From contig NZ_FNCN01000013.1 in the NCBI RefSeq assembly GCF_900100605.1, positions 154,315 through 218,314 of the forward strand: DNA of 64,000 nt, given 5' to 3'. The translations under genes were made by a program, and so were the position numbers. This stretch comes from Sinosporangium album (lineage in GTDB: Bacteria > Actinomycetota > Actinomycetes > Streptosporangiales > Streptosporangiaceae). Shown here in pieces: positions 34,501 to 43,558 of the stretch. The notes under the pieces were generated by a model, which ran no database searches, was not told the DNA's origin, and saw nothing but the letters and a program-made list of their open reading frames with translations. How positions within the stretch are numbered: position 1 is the first letter of the stretch; every line of letters starts with the position of its first letter.

Positions 34501-34513
34501 GTGATAATATCAC
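34501..34513. promoter_or_regulatory. Candidate MarR operator
   Basis: GTGATA-A-TATCAC is a perfect dyad in an AT-rich patch, 21 bp upstream of the marR start and about 110 bp before the divergent SPW-repeat gene. Confidence 0.65.
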
Positions 34514-34624
34514 ATTAAGACATATCGGTGAGGTGTCAGGAGGATCGACAGTTCCTCGCCGCGGAGAGTCCGCTCGCCTCGCCACACAAGCGCACGACTG
34601 CGTCTTGAGAAGGTGGTGGAAGAC

Positions 34625-35056
34625 ATGGCTGGTCAAGCCATGAGCACGCACCCCGACATCGCGGAGCTGCGGGCGAAATACGAGCTCGCCGGCGAGGCGC
34701 CGACCGCCAAGGTGGTCGCCGGTCTCATCTTCCTGACCGGGCTCTATATCGCGGCCTCTCCGTGGATCGTCGGATTCAACGGCTTCACGACCTTGGCCGT
34801 GAACAACCTGATCGTTGGTATCGCGCTGGCGCTGCTGGGATTCGGCTTCGTCTCGGCCTACGGCCGCACGCACGGCGTCGCCTGGGTCGTCCCGATCATC
34901 GGCCTCTGGACGATCGTGGCCCCGTGGGTCGTGCACCCTCACGTCGCGCCCGGATCGATGATCTGGAGCAACGTGGCGAGCGGCATCGTCGCCCTGGCGC
35001 TCGGCTTGGGTGCGGTCTTCCTGGGCAGGAAGGTGGAGACCGCCCGCAAGGGCTGA
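34625..35056 (+). CDS. SPW-repeat membrane protein
   Basis: A small integral membrane protein with two SPW motifs, ASPWIVGF and APWVVHPH, each within a pair of helices (four helices in all, about residues 30-135). It has 143 residues, a short charged N-terminus and an Arg/Lys-rich tail. SPW proteins have no assigned biochemical function. I chose ATG 34625 behind AAGGTGG. It is divergent from marR with a shared palindrome, so induction under a stress sensed by MarR is plausible but inferred. Confidence 0.88.
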   Translation: MAGQAMSTHPDIAELRAKYELAGEAPTAKVVAGLIFLTGLYIAASPWIVGFNGFTTLAVNNLIVGIALALLGFGFVSAYGRTHGVAWVVPIIGLWTIVAPWVVHPHVAPGSMIWSNVASGIVALALGLGAVFLGRKVETARKG

Positions 35057-35463
35057 GGCTCCGACAGAGGCCAAGGCCGGCCGACCCGTCGCCGCCCTTA
35101 CCGGGTCGGCCGGGCCTGCCCGCCCTACCTGCCTTTACCGGCGGAAGCCGGGCCACCCGGCTTCCGCCGCGGCCCCTGGGGCCTGCCGTACGCCGTGCCG
35201 TACGGATGATCGGGGCTGGTCAGCTTGGGATCCCGTCGCCGGGGACCCAACCGTCGTCGGCGACGCCGCTGCCCTCCGGCAGGCCGTGGGCAACCTCCTC
35301 GGCGAGCAGCGGCGGCGGCGAATATGCAGCCGTCGGTGCTTCACCTATCCGGACTTCCGAGGTGGATGCGCGCAGGGCTTACCCGGTGCTGTGAAGAAGA
35401 CACACCCGTCGTTATCTGTGTGGCAAGGTATGGGGTCCAATCGCCTCAAATGGGGAGCCACGG
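35057..35463. other. Spacer between SPW and TPR genes
   Basis: Apart from the terminator-like hairpin at 35139-35169 I see no gene. Frames here are Arg/Pro-rich without codon bias. The promoter of the TPR gene should lie in the last ~150 bp. Confidence 0.5.
35139..35169 (+). terminator. 14-bp stem terminator after SPW gene
   Basis: CGGCGGAAGCCGGG and CCCGGCTTCCGCCG pair perfectly around a 3-nt loop (CCA), 82 bp after the stop codon. No U-tract follows. Confidence 0.75.
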
Positions 35464-37278
35464 GTGGCACCAGAAGGTCACGAAGGACTGAACGATCCTC
35501 GCCAGGAGGCCGAAGGCGAGCTCAGTATGGCGGTGCTCGCGCTCGACGACGGCGAGGTGAAGCACGCGGCGGAGCATGTGGCGGCGGCTCTGGCGCTCGA
35601 CCCGACGTTGCCGGACGCGCATGAGCTGCTGGCCCGGTTGGACGTCGAGCTGTTTCCCATGGAGCGGCCGGTGTTCGTCGGCACGGTGATCGCGCGGGCG
35701 CATTTGCTGGCGGCACGGGGAGAGCATGTGAAGGCCCTGGAGCTGCTGGCCTCCGCTCAGCGCCACGACCCGAGGGGCCGCTGGGCGCACGTGCCGTGGG
35801 TGCTCGATCCGGAGCTGCCCGCCCGGGTGCCCCAGGAGGTGCTGTTCAGGCTGTTCGGCGGCCTGGCGCCGTCGCTGGCCGACCCGGTGGCGGCGGAGGA
35901 CAGGCCGGCGTTGGAGCCGTACGTGCAGCTCGTACGGCACAGCGCGCGGACCTACCCCGAATGCGCCACGCTCCTGTGGGCGGGGTCGATGCTCATGCGG
36001 CGGGCGGGCGAGGCGGAGGAGGCCGTGCTGCTGGCCGATCGTTCGGCCGTGCTGGCGCCGTCCCGGCAGGCCGCGATCGCCGCCTTCGGCGCCCACCGCA
36101 ACCTTGAGCGGTGGGACGAGGCGGAGAAGGCCCTGCTGCGGGCGTTGGAGATCGACCCCGACGACCTGTATGTACGGACCGACCTCGCCGAGCTGCTGCA
36201 ACGGACCGGTCGGCTTGAGGACGGTCTGGCGTGGGTGGAGGGCGCCCTGCGCGTGGACGCGGAGCACGAGGCGGCGTTCCCGACGGCGTGCGGCCTGCGG
36301 TTCGAGTGCGACGGCGACGCCCGGCATCTGATCGACCTGGCGGACCATCTGCGTGCCCACCCGGAGAACGGGCACGCGTCGAGGGTCCTGTCGGTGCAGT
36401 CGGCGAAGCTGCCCTGGTTGAACTATTCGGTGCCCGCGACCGAGTCGGTGGTGAACGTGCTTTTCCAAGTGCTGGAGGACGAGGGGGCGGATGCGGGGGG
36501 CGGCGCGCTCGCCGTGTCGGCTCCCGAGCCGCCCAGCGCCCTGCTGGCCTTCTCCTGCGCGCTGCCCGATTTCACGTTGTCGATCGAGGCGGTTCCGGAG
36601 CCCGATCCTCGGCTGCCCGTGCCGGAGGTCTTCTCCGGCGGTCCTGTCCGGGAGGTCTCGCGGCAGGTGTGGCGCTATGAGGACGCGACCGCCGTACCGG
36701 CCGTGCCCATTCCTCCGCTTGAGGCCGGACATGCGGTGGCGGCCCTGGCCGAGTCGCGGTGGCCGCATCTTCCGGCCGCGTTCGACGCGGCGGTGCGGCT
36801 GTCGTCGTTGCCGCTCGACGATCTGCTCGGTGTGCTCGTCCATCCGCCGGCGTTGCCGTACGGCAGGGCGGAGCTGTGGCCGCACTGGATCCGGCAGGTG
36901 CAGGCGTGGGCCTGCCTGGGGATCGCCCACCACCGGGGAGACCAGCCGTGGCGGGAGTCGGAGCGCCGCAGGACGCTGGTCGATCTGGCCTACGGGCCCG
37001 AGGACTGGGTGAGCGAGGCGGCCGTACTGGCGTTGATCGCCACGGCGTGGGTGGACCCGGAGGCCAGGGCGGACGTCGCGGAGCTGGTGGGGTGGCGCTA
37101 TCTGGCGGCCGTCGAGGCGGGCGGCAAGAGGCCGGTCACCATCCTCGACTCGCTGGGCAGGCTGGTTCTGGTGACCCCCGATGTCCACCCCGACGTGCGC
37201 TCGCTCGCCGAACGGTGGCTGTCCGACGACGACGCCGACCCCGGTGACGCCGACGCCGCGTCGACCGGTGGGGTGTGA
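35464..37278 (+). CDS. Tetratricopeptide-repeat protein
   Basis: A 604-residue cytoplasmic protein. TPR-type helix pairs are clear in two blocks: residues ~20-60 (MAVLALDDGEVKHAAEHVAA, then LALDP) and ~175-275 (HRNLERWDEAEKALLRALEI, DPDD...LAELLQRTGRLEDGL). The C-terminal half is an alpha/beta region without a motif I recognise (RQVWRYEDATAVPAVPIPP). No catalytic residues are evident. TPR proteins act as scaffolds, so its partner is unknown. It starts at GTG 35464 with GGGGAGCC upstream. It converges with the nitrilase-like gene across a 58-bp gap. Confidence 0.8.
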   Translation: MAPEGHEGLNDPRQEAEGELSMAVLALDDGEVKHAAEHVAAALALDPTLPDAHELLARLDVELFPMERPVFVGTVIARAHLLAARGEHVKALELLASAQRHDPRGRWAHVPWVLDPELPARVPQEVLFRLFGGLAPSLADPVAAEDRPALEPYVQLVRHSARTYPECATLLWAGSMLMRRAGEAEEAVLLADRSAVLAPSRQAAIAAFGAHRNLERWDEAEKALLRALEIDPDDLYVRTDLAELLQRTGRLEDGLAWVEGALRVDAEHEAAFPTACGLRFECDGDARHLIDLADHLRAHPENGHASRVLSVQSAKLPWLNYSVPATESVVNVLFQVLEDEGADAGGGALAVSAPEPPSALLAFSCALPDFTLSIEAVPEPDPRLPVPEVFSGGPVREVSRQVWRYEDATAVPAVPIPPLEAGHAVAALAESRWPHLPAAFDAAVRLSSLPLDDLLGVLVHPPALPYGRAELWPHWIRQVQAWACLGIAHHRGDQPWRESERRRTLVDLAYGPEDWVSEAAVLALIATAWVDPEARADVAELVGWRYLAAVEAGGKRPVTILDSLGRLVLVTPDVHPDVRSLAERWLSDDDADPGDADAASTGGV

Positions 37279-37336
37279 CGGAGGTCGCGGGCGACGGCGG
37301 TGCCGTACGGGTCGGGTGCGCTGTACGGCGCACCGG

Positions 37337-38260
37337 TCAGGTGTGGTAGCGGCCCCAGGGGGCGGAGAGGCCGTTGGCGGGGTGGTCGGTCTGGGGCGCG
37401 GCGCCGGGCTGGGGGGTGCTCGGGAGCGGTGCGGTGACGTCGTCGGGCAGGCCCCATGGCCGGGTGTCGCGATAGTGGCGCAGGGCGTCGAGCGACAGGG
37501 ACACGATGTGGGTGCCGGCCGTCTCGTCGGCCAGGAGCACCGTGTGGTCGCGGGGGTTTCCGCCGTCGTCGAAGGCGATGCCGTCGCAGACGAGCGAGCG
37601 TCCGCTGTAAGGCGGTTCGGGATAGTTGGCGAGGGCGACGGCGTAGCGGTTCTCGAAGCCCCGGGTGCGCACCTGCCAGAGGCGGTTGACGCACAGCGGG
37701 CCGGCGTTGGGGATGAGCACGAGTTCGGCTCCCTGGTGGGCGAGGGAGAGGGCGGCGTCGGGGAAGTCCCGGTCGTGGCAGATCAGGAGCCCGACCCGGA
37801 CCTGGTCGCCGTCGGCGAGGTCGAGGTCGGCCGTCGCGACGTCGCGGCCGGGGGCGCCCTCCCCGGTGAACCGGGCGGGGCCGACCTCGCGGTAGGTGAG
37901 GACGGTGTCGCCGCTCGGGTCGATGAGCGCCGCTGCGTTGTGCGCTGTGTTGTGCGCTGTGTTGGGTGTCTCCCCGTCGTCGACGTCGAGGTAGGTCGCG
38001 ACCACGGCCACCCCGCTCTTCCAGGCCGCCTCCTCCGCCGCCGCGAGGTAGCGCCGCTGCGCCTGGAGCAGAGTCTGGCGGGCCTCGGCCGACTCCAGTT
38101 CCGCGGCGGTGGGCAACTGGTGGCCGATGTTCCACGTCCCGGGGAAGACCGCGATGTCGGCGCCCGCGTCGGCGGCGTGCGCCACCCAGTGCCGGGTCAG
38201 CGCGATGTTGCGGTCGACGTCGCGGCCGTGCGCGCTCTGCTGGACGACGGCGATTCTCAT
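37337..38260 (-). CDS. Carbon-nitrogen hydrolase fold protein lacking two catalytic residues
   Basis: Nitrilase-superfamily fold, 307 residues, starting MRIAVVQQSAHG at ATG 38260 behind GGGAG. Active members use Glu-Lys-Cys. Here the Cys is kept (LLICHDRDFPD), but the Glu position reads AVFPGTWNIG instead of FPE, and the Lys position reads TYREVGPARF instead of YxKxH. Activity is doubtful or chemically different. Two NTAH repeats (12-bp DNA repeat at 37937-37960) lie in a surface loop. The longer frame to 38368 has no ribosome site. It is a single gene with no obvious operon partner. Confidence 0.8.
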   Translation of the reverse strand: MRIAVVQQSAHGRDVDRNIALTRHWVAHAADAGADIAVFPGTWNIGHQLPTAAELESAEARQTLLQAQRRYLAAAEEAAWKSGVAVVATYLDVDDGETPNTAHNTAHNAAALIDPSGDTVLTYREVGPARFTGEGAPGRDVATADLDLADGDQVRVGLLICHDRDFPDAALSLAHQGAELVLIPNAGPLCVNRLWQVRTRGFENRYAVALANYPEPPYSGRSLVCDGIAFDDGGNPRDHTVLLADETAGTHIVSLSLDALRHYRDTRPWGLPDDVTAPLPSTPQPGAAPQTDHPANGLSAPWGRYHT

Positions 38261-38595
38261 CGGGGGGCTCCCTGCTTCGGTACGGCGGCGCCGTAGGTCG
38301 CGTTGGAGGGGTGGGCGGCCGGGGCGGCCGGCCGCAGGCGGGAGAGGCCCGTGGTGGGGGGGCGTCATGGCGCCGGGGCGATTCCAGGTGGTGTGATCCG
38401 GCGTCCTCCTCGTCGAGATGCCGCGCGTGTCGGAAGGTGGTTCAACGCGAAGGTACCGAGTCGGCGGCCCCGAGGGGGCCGATTCCCGCGGCGTTGGGCC
38501 GGTGCGGCAGGGGCGTGCAGGCGGTAGCCGTACCGAGGATGACGACGCGCGCGCGTGGTGTGACGGCGGCTCGGGACGCTCGCGGCACCGGAGGG

Positions 38596-39348
38596 CTAGA
38601 GGCCGCGCAGCACACCGCCGTCGACCGGGATCATGGCACCGGTGACATAGGAGGCCGCCGGGGACAGCAGGAACGCGGCCACCCGGCCGAACTCCTCCGG
38701 GGAGCCCACCCTGCCGAGCGGGATGGCGGCGACCGCCCTGCGGGTCGCCTCCGGCGACGTCCGCCGCTCCAGGTAGCGCAGCCGTTCCGTGGCGATGCGC
38801 CCGGGCAGCAGGCCGTTCACCCGCACGCCCTTCCGGCCGAGCTCGGCCGAAAGGGACTTGGCGACCATGGCCAGCCCGGGGCGCAGCCCGTTGGAGATAC
38901 CGAGTTCCGGGATCGGTTCACGGACCGAGGTGGAAAGGACGAAGACGATCGACCCGCCTTCGGCCAGCGCGTCGGCCGCCGCCGTGGCCAGCCGGACCGC
39001 GCCGAGGAAGACCGATTCGAAGGACGCGCGCCACTGGTCGTCGACGACCGAGGTGACGGGACCCGCGGGCGGCCCGCCGACGCTGATCAGCAGGCCGTCC
39101 ACCCGGCCGAACCGCGACGCCGCGGCGGTGAGGAGCCGCTGCGGGGCGTCGGGGTCGGCGTTGTCGGCGCTCACACCGGCCGCCCCGGACGGGCCGAGCG
39201 CGTTCACCGCGCGGTCCAGCGCGGTCTTGTCGCGCCCGGAGATGACGACGCGGGCGCCCTCGTCCACTAGGGCGCGGGCCGCGGCGAACCCCAGGCCGCC
39301 GGAGCCCCCCGTGATCACGTGGACGCGGTCGCGCAGGCCGAGATCCAC
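38596..39348 (-). CDS. Short-chain dehydrogenase/reductase (Tyr-less active site subfamily)
   Basis: A Rossmann-fold oxidoreductase of 250 residues. The cofactor motif is TGGSGGLG (residues ~13-20) and the Asn region is ISVGGPPAG. The usual YxxxK is replaced by NGLRPGLAMVAK, with Arg where Tyr would be and Lys retained, a pattern seen in a subset of actinobacterial SDRs. The C-terminus AASYVTGAMIPVDGGVLRGL is classical. It starts at GTG 39348, 3 nt after the hydratase stop, and is last in the hydroxylase-hydratase-SDR operon. It probably handles a hydroxyacyl-CoA or cyclic alcohol intermediate. Confidence 0.88.
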   Translation of the reverse strand: MDLGLRDRVHVITGGSGGLGFAAARALVDEGARVVISGRDKTALDRAVNALGPSGAAGVSADNADPDAPQRLLTAAASRFGRVDGLLISVGGPPAGPVTSVVDDQWRASFESVFLGAVRLATAAADALAEGGSIVFVLSTSVREPIPELGISNGLRPGLAMVAKSLSAELGRKGVRVNGLLPGRIATERLRYLERRTSPEATRRAVAAIPLGRVGSPEEFGRVAAFLLSPAASYVTGAMIPVDGGVLRGL

Positions 39349-39351
39349 CGG

Positions 39352-40137
39352 TCACGTCCTACGTCCGGCTTTGCCGTTCACCCGCGCCAGCCACTCGTTG
39401 GCGGCCTTGTGGTGGTCGGGGTGAGTGAGGCAGACCTCCTGGTCGGCGAGATAGCCGGCGAGGAGGTCCTCGTCGGGGTGGCGGGGAAGGCTGAGCGCCT
39501 TCTTGCACATGGCGAAGCTGATGGTGGGCAGGTCCTCGGCGAACGTTTTCGCCTGGGCGACCGCGCGTTCGAGCACCCCCTCCCGCCCGGAGTCCACGAC
39601 CTCGTCGATGAGGCCGTAGTCGAGCGCGGTCGGGCTGTCCCACGTCTCATTGAAAAGCACCATGCGTCGGGCACGCCCAAGGCCGACGAACCGCCAGAGG
39701 CGGTGAGGGCTCAGACTGGGGATCAGCCCCTCCTTGGCCGCCGGGAGGGCGAACCGCGCCCGCGCGTCGGCGATCCGCAGGTCGCAGGTGAGCGCGAGCT
39801 GCAACCCGGCGCCGATGCAGTGGCCGTGGATCGCGCAGATCACCGGCTTGGGGAGGTTCTCCGACAGCCACATGGTCTGTTCCCACAGCGGGAAGAACGA
39901 CCGCGGAATGCGTTCCTCCGCCAGCGCGGTCAGGTCGATGCCCGCGCAGAACGACGAGCCTTCGCCGCTCAGCACGATCGCGCGGACCGACTCGTCGTGT
40001 TCGCACTCGGCCAGCGCGGCGTTGAACTGCAGCAGCGTGTCGAGGTCGACCGCGTTCAGTTTGGACGGCCGGTTCAAACCGATCACCGCGACGGCGCCGT
40101 CCCGTTCGATCCGCAGGTTCGCCAGATCGTTGTGCAC
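39352..40137 (-). CDS. Enoyl-CoA hydratase/isomerase family protein
   Basis: Crotonase fold, 261 residues. The first oxyanion-hole region is SFCAGIDLTAL and the second is IHGHCIGAGLQLALTCDLRI. The residue after the second segment, where Glu would sit in classical hydratases, reads FALPAAKEGLIPSL, so a Glu is nearby and hydratase or lyase activity is possible. It starts 9 nt after the stop of the HpaB-like gene and is followed immediately by the SDR. In this context it may hydrate or cleave the CoA ester made by the nearby ligase, which is inference. Confidence 0.88.
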   Translation of the reverse strand: MHNDLANLRIERDGAVAVIGLNRPSKLNAVDLDTLLQFNAALAECEHDESVRAIVLSGEGSSFCAGIDLTALAEERIPRSFFPLWEQTMWLSENLPKPVICAIHGHCIGAGLQLALTCDLRIADARARFALPAAKEGLIPSLSPHRLWRFVGLGRARRMVLFNETWDSPTALDYGLIDEVVDSGREGVLERAVAQAKTFAEDLPTISFAMCKKALSLPRHPDEDLLAGYLADQEVCLTHPDHHKAANEWLARVNGKAGRRT

Positions 40138-40146
40138 GCTGTCCTC

Positions 40147-41544
40147 CTAGATGCCGGCCAGTGCCTCGACATACCGGATCGCGCGGTCGGTGTCGTAGGA
40201 CCGGCTGATGGAGAGTTCCTGTGCCGTGAGCGATCCTTCGCCGTGGACGGCCAGGACGGACTGGTAGCCGCCGAAGTCGCGGGCGGTGAGATCGGAGATC
40301 AGGTTGATCAGCCGCAGACGCCGTTCGGCCGGCACCGCCGCGGCGTAGTACTTCTCCATCACCGCGCGTGTCGCCGGCTCGGCCCAGTCGTCCGCGCCGA
40401 GCCCGGTCACCAGGAGGCCGCCCGACAGGTCGATCAGTGTGGCGACGGCGTCGCGGTAGCCGCGTCCGAAGTGATATCTGGCCATGTTCGCCGTGAGGGG
40501 GTCAGGCATCTGGACGCCGGTCTGGTGGGTGCGTGATCTGATCGCGGCCATCTCGGCGAGCGAGCGCACCGTCTCCGTGTAGACGATCAGTTCGGTGAGC
40601 TTGTCCCGGACATGGCCTGCCTTGGCGATGCCGTTCGCCTCGGCGATGAGGATGGCCGAACCGATGAGGATGTCGAGCAGCGGCAGCTTGTAGTTGATCG
40701 AGGTGAAGCGGTGGAACCCGGCGAACGCCATCGCCAGAGGCCCGGCCTCTTCCACCGTCCGCGCGAGGAACACGCGGTCGCGCGGCACTCTGACGTCCTC
40801 GAACACCGTCAGGCTCTCCACCATCTTGTGCCGTGACGACAGCGGGAAGTCGAACTCGTTGCGCGGTGCCCCGAGATACGGCGACACGTGGATGTGCAGT
40901 CCCGGCGTGTCGATCGGTACGGCGAAAGCCACCGCGTAGTCGCGGTCGGCGGCGTCCATGGCCCGGGTGGGCAGCACGACGATCTCGTCGGCGTTCGCGG
41001 AGTACGAGGTGTGGGTCTTGGCGCCCCGCACGGTGATGGAGTCGCTGTCCTCGTCGACGATCCGTACATAGAGGTCGGGGTCCGCCTGCGCGTGGGGGTG
41101 CAGGGAACGGTCGCCCTTGACGTCGGTCTGGCCCACCGCCAGGGCGAGGTCCAGGTCGCGGCACCGCTGGTAGTAGGCGGTGGCCTTCTCCAGCGATTCG
41201 CCGCTGAGCGTGAGCAGCAGAGCGAACAGCGCGTCGCTGCCGACCTCCTTCAGCAGGATCGTGCCTGCGCCGAGCCGCGCTCCGGCCTCGATGAGATGTC
41301 CGCGCGTGATGAGCTCGTCCGCGCTGCGGGGCACGTGGTAGTACATCGAGTACGGATCCTCGGCGTCCTTGCTCACCGCCAGGTCGGGATGGCTGCCGCT
41401 GATCTCGTAGGACAGCGCCGAGTGGTCGATCGCGCTCCGCAGTTCCGGATGGGCGGTCACGTCCGCGACCCGTTTCCCCCCGTAGAAGACGCGGCGGCCG
41501 TCTTTCAGACCGTCCCTGTATTGCTGAACCGTGCGGAGTGTCAT
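40147..41544 (-). CDS. 4-hydroxyphenylacetate 3-hydroxylase (HpaB)-family flavin monooxygenase
   Basis: A reduced-flavin-dependent aromatic hydroxylase, 465 residues, with the acyl-CoA-dehydrogenase-like fold. The N-terminal domain begins with the typical YRDGLKDGRRVFYGGKRV. The mid-domain has DPDLYVRIVDED and the flavin/substrate region KTHTSYSANADEIVVLPTRA. The C-terminal helical domain ends ARDFGGYQSVLAVHGEGS. The cysteines and histidine that bind the cluster in 4-hydroxybutyryl-CoA dehydratase are not seen, so a monooxygenase is preferred. A flavin reductase (HpaC) is not present in the window. It is the first gene of a three-gene operon, divergent from a PEP-utilising protein. Confidence 0.87.
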   Translation of the reverse strand: MTLRTVQQYRDGLKDGRRVFYGGKRVADVTAHPELRSAIDHSALSYEISGSHPDLAVSKDAEDPYSMYYHVPRSADELITRGHLIEAGARLGAGTILLKEVGSDALFALLLTLSGESLEKATAYYQRCRDLDLALAVGQTDVKGDRSLHPHAQADPDLYVRIVDEDSDSITVRGAKTHTSYSANADEIVVLPTRAMDAADRDYAVAFAVPIDTPGLHIHVSPYLGAPRNEFDFPLSSRHKMVESLTVFEDVRVPRDRVFLARTVEEAGPLAMAFAGFHRFTSINYKLPLLDILIGSAILIAEANGIAKAGHVRDKLTELIVYTETVRSLAEMAAIRSRTHQTGVQMPDPLTANMARYHFGRGYRDAVATLIDLSGGLLVTGLGADDWAEPATRAVMEKYYAAAVPAERRLRLINLISDLTARDFGGYQSVLAVHGEGSLTAQELSISRSYDTDRAIRYVEALAGI

Positions 41545-41767
41545 GGGTTCCCGTTCGCGTCAACAGCGTGATCGTGACGTGGGTCAGCATTCAAGAGTGT
41601 GACGTGAGAGTCGCTGACGATCTGCCATGGTGAAGCGCGGCATGGTCAGACTACGAGTCAGATAACTTAATAATCAAGGGCAGATCCTCACGGCATCACG
41701 GGTTGACCGCACCATGCGGGCCGCGTAAAACTGCGACTCAAATGTCACATCTCGGGGGCGGTGCCGC

Positions 41768-43549
41768 ATGGGCTCATTTCCGGTCTTCGATGGGGCCTCG
41801 AAGGTTTTCCCCATCTACTCCCGCGCCAACATCGGCGAGATCTTCCCCGATCCGATAAGCCCCTTGAACGCATCCGCGGGATTCCAGGCGAACCTGGAGC
41901 CCGGGTGGCGGGCGGCGTTCGTGAGCTGCGGAGTGTGGGACCACGATCTCTACGACGCCACCGTCGAGCACAACATCGTGCCCGCCTTCGGCGGCTACCT
42001 CTACATCAACATGTCGCTGATGCGGCTGTTCGGGGTCCGGGTGCCGGGGGCCACCCCCGGAAGCGTGGACCTCCAATACTTCGGGGACATGCCGGGCATC
42101 CCCTCCTACGAGAGCGAGCGCCGGGACTTCGACGAGAACCCCGCCTACTCCGAGAAGGCCGGCGCCTGGCTCGCCCACGAGGTGCTGGGCGCGACCGACC
42201 TGGCCGCCTACGACGCCGACCGCCGCACGGTGGCCGGGATCCGGGCCCGACGTCCCGACCTCGCCTCGCTGTCGGACCGGGAGCTGCGCCAACGCATCAC
42301 CTCATTCGGCGACGTGCTCCAAGGGGTGTTCGAACGCCACATCTCAGCCAGCCTCAAGTCCGGCATCGGCCTGGGCGGGATAGCGCGGATCACCGAGGCG
42401 GCCGGCCGCCCGGATCTGGCGTTGACCCTGGTCAGCGGCATAGGCGAGGTGGACTCCGCAGAGCCTTCGACGCAGATGTGGCACCTGTCCAGACTGGCCC
42501 GCACCGGCCCGGTCGCCGCGCACTTCGACGCGGGAGGCCGCGACCTGTTCGAACGGCTCGGCGCCGACCCCGAAACCCGCGACTTCGCCGATGCCCTCGA
42601 CCGGTTCCTCCGGACGTGGGATTTCCGCGGCCCTTCCGAATGGGAGATACGCGCCACGACCTGGGGCACCGACCCCGCGCTCGTCCTGGCCACCGTCGAC
42701 CGCCTGCGGTTGGTCTCCGAGGACGAGGCCCCGGCGCGCAAGAACGCCGAGCGCGCACGGCAGCGGCAGGCGGCGAGCGCGGAACTGCGCACGCTGTTCG
42801 CCGGAGACGAGACCGCCGTGGCCCAGTTCGACGCCGTGCTGCACGCCGCCGAACTGTGGCTGCGCGGCCGGGAGCGCGGCCGCACGACGGCCGCCATGCT
42901 CATCCACGAGGTACGGCTGGCGGCCCGCGAACTCGGCCGCCGCGCCGCCGAGGCAGGCCATCTCGACCATGTGGCGCAGATCTTCATGCTGTTCGCCGGC
43001 GAACTGGACACCTGGCTGGACGACCCGGCCGCCCACCTCGACATACTGCGTGAACGCGAGCGCACGTATCTGCGGCTCTTCGACTACGAGCCCCCGTTCG
43101 TCACCGTCGGCCGCCCAGGGCCCGTCGCCGAGTGGAGGCGGCGGTCCGATCGGAGCGCCGCCCCGCTGCGGCCCGGCGACGCCATCACCGGCGTGCCCGG
43201 CTGCGGCGGCACCGCCCGCGGGCGGGCACGCGTCCTGACCGCGCCGGACGACCCGTCGGCCCTGGAACCCGGAGACATCCTCGTCGCCCCCATCACCGAC
43301 CCGTCGTGGACACCGCTGTTCGTGGCCGCCGCGGCCGTCGTGGTCGACGTCGGAGCGCCCTTCTCCCACGCCGCGATCATCAGCAGGGAACTGGGCATCC
43401 CGTGCGTCGTCTCCGCGACCGACGCCACCGCCCGCATCCCCGACGGCGCACTGATCGAAGTGGACGGCACGACGGCCGCGGTCACCGTACTCGAGGTCGT
43501 TGACGTCACCGCCGCCGTCACCGCCGCCGAGGCTGAAGGCGCGCCGTAG
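41768..43549 (+). CDS. PEP-utilising-enzyme phosphohistidine-domain protein without ATP-grasp
   Basis: A 593-residue protein whose C-terminal ~100 residues are the swivelling phosphohistidine domain of PEP synthase/PPDK. The phospho-acceptor is His534 in GAPFSHAAIISRELGIPCVV. The preceding ~450 residues resemble the mid-region of rifampin phosphotransferase-type enzymes, with no ATP-grasp motif and no PEP/pyruvate TIM barrel. It must therefore receive phosphate from another protein; the PPDK-like protein at 49548 has an ATP-grasp domain. Phenylphosphate synthase uses such separate subunits. Start ATG 41768 follows GGGGGCGG. It is divergent from the HpaB-like operon and convergent with the CoA ligase (9-nt gap). 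Confidence 0.8.
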   Translation: MGSFPVFDGASKVFPIYSRANIGEIFPDPISPLNASAGFQANLEPGWRAAFVSCGVWDHDLYDATVEHNIVPAFGGYLYINMSLMRLFGVRVPGATPGSVDLQYFGDMPGIPSYESERRDFDENPAYSEKAGAWLAHEVLGATDLAAYDADRRTVAGIRARRPDLASLSDRELRQRITSFGDVLQGVFERHISASLKSGIGLGGIARITEAAGRPDLALTLVSGIGEVDSAEPSTQMWHLSRLARTGPVAAHFDAGGRDLFERLGADPETRDFADALDRFLRTWDFRGPSEWEIRATTWGTDPALVLATVDRLRLVSEDEAPARKNAERARQRQAASAELRTLFAGDETAVAQFDAVLHAAELWLRGRERGRTTAAMLIHEVRLAARELGRRAAEAGHLDHVAQIFMLFAGELDTWLDDPAAHLDILRERERTYLRLFDYEPPFVTVGRPGPVAEWRRRSDRSAAPLRPGDAITGVPGCGGTARGRARVLTAPDDPSALEPGDILVAPITDPSWTPLFVAAAAVVVDVGAPFSHAAIISRELGIPCVVSATDATARIPDGALIEVDGTTAAVTVLEVVDVTAAVTAAEAEGAP

Positions 43550-43558
43550 CCCGCCCGC

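Noticed and set aside
40147..41544. 4-hydroxybutyryl-CoA dehydratase for the HpaB-like gene
   Set aside because: The cysteine and histidine ligands of its [4Fe-4S] cluster are not present in the expected regions.
41768..43549. Rifampin phosphotransferase, a tempting link to the rpoB at the window end
   Set aside because: The ATP-binding domain needed by Rph is absent and the gene sits in a catabolic island 20 kb away.
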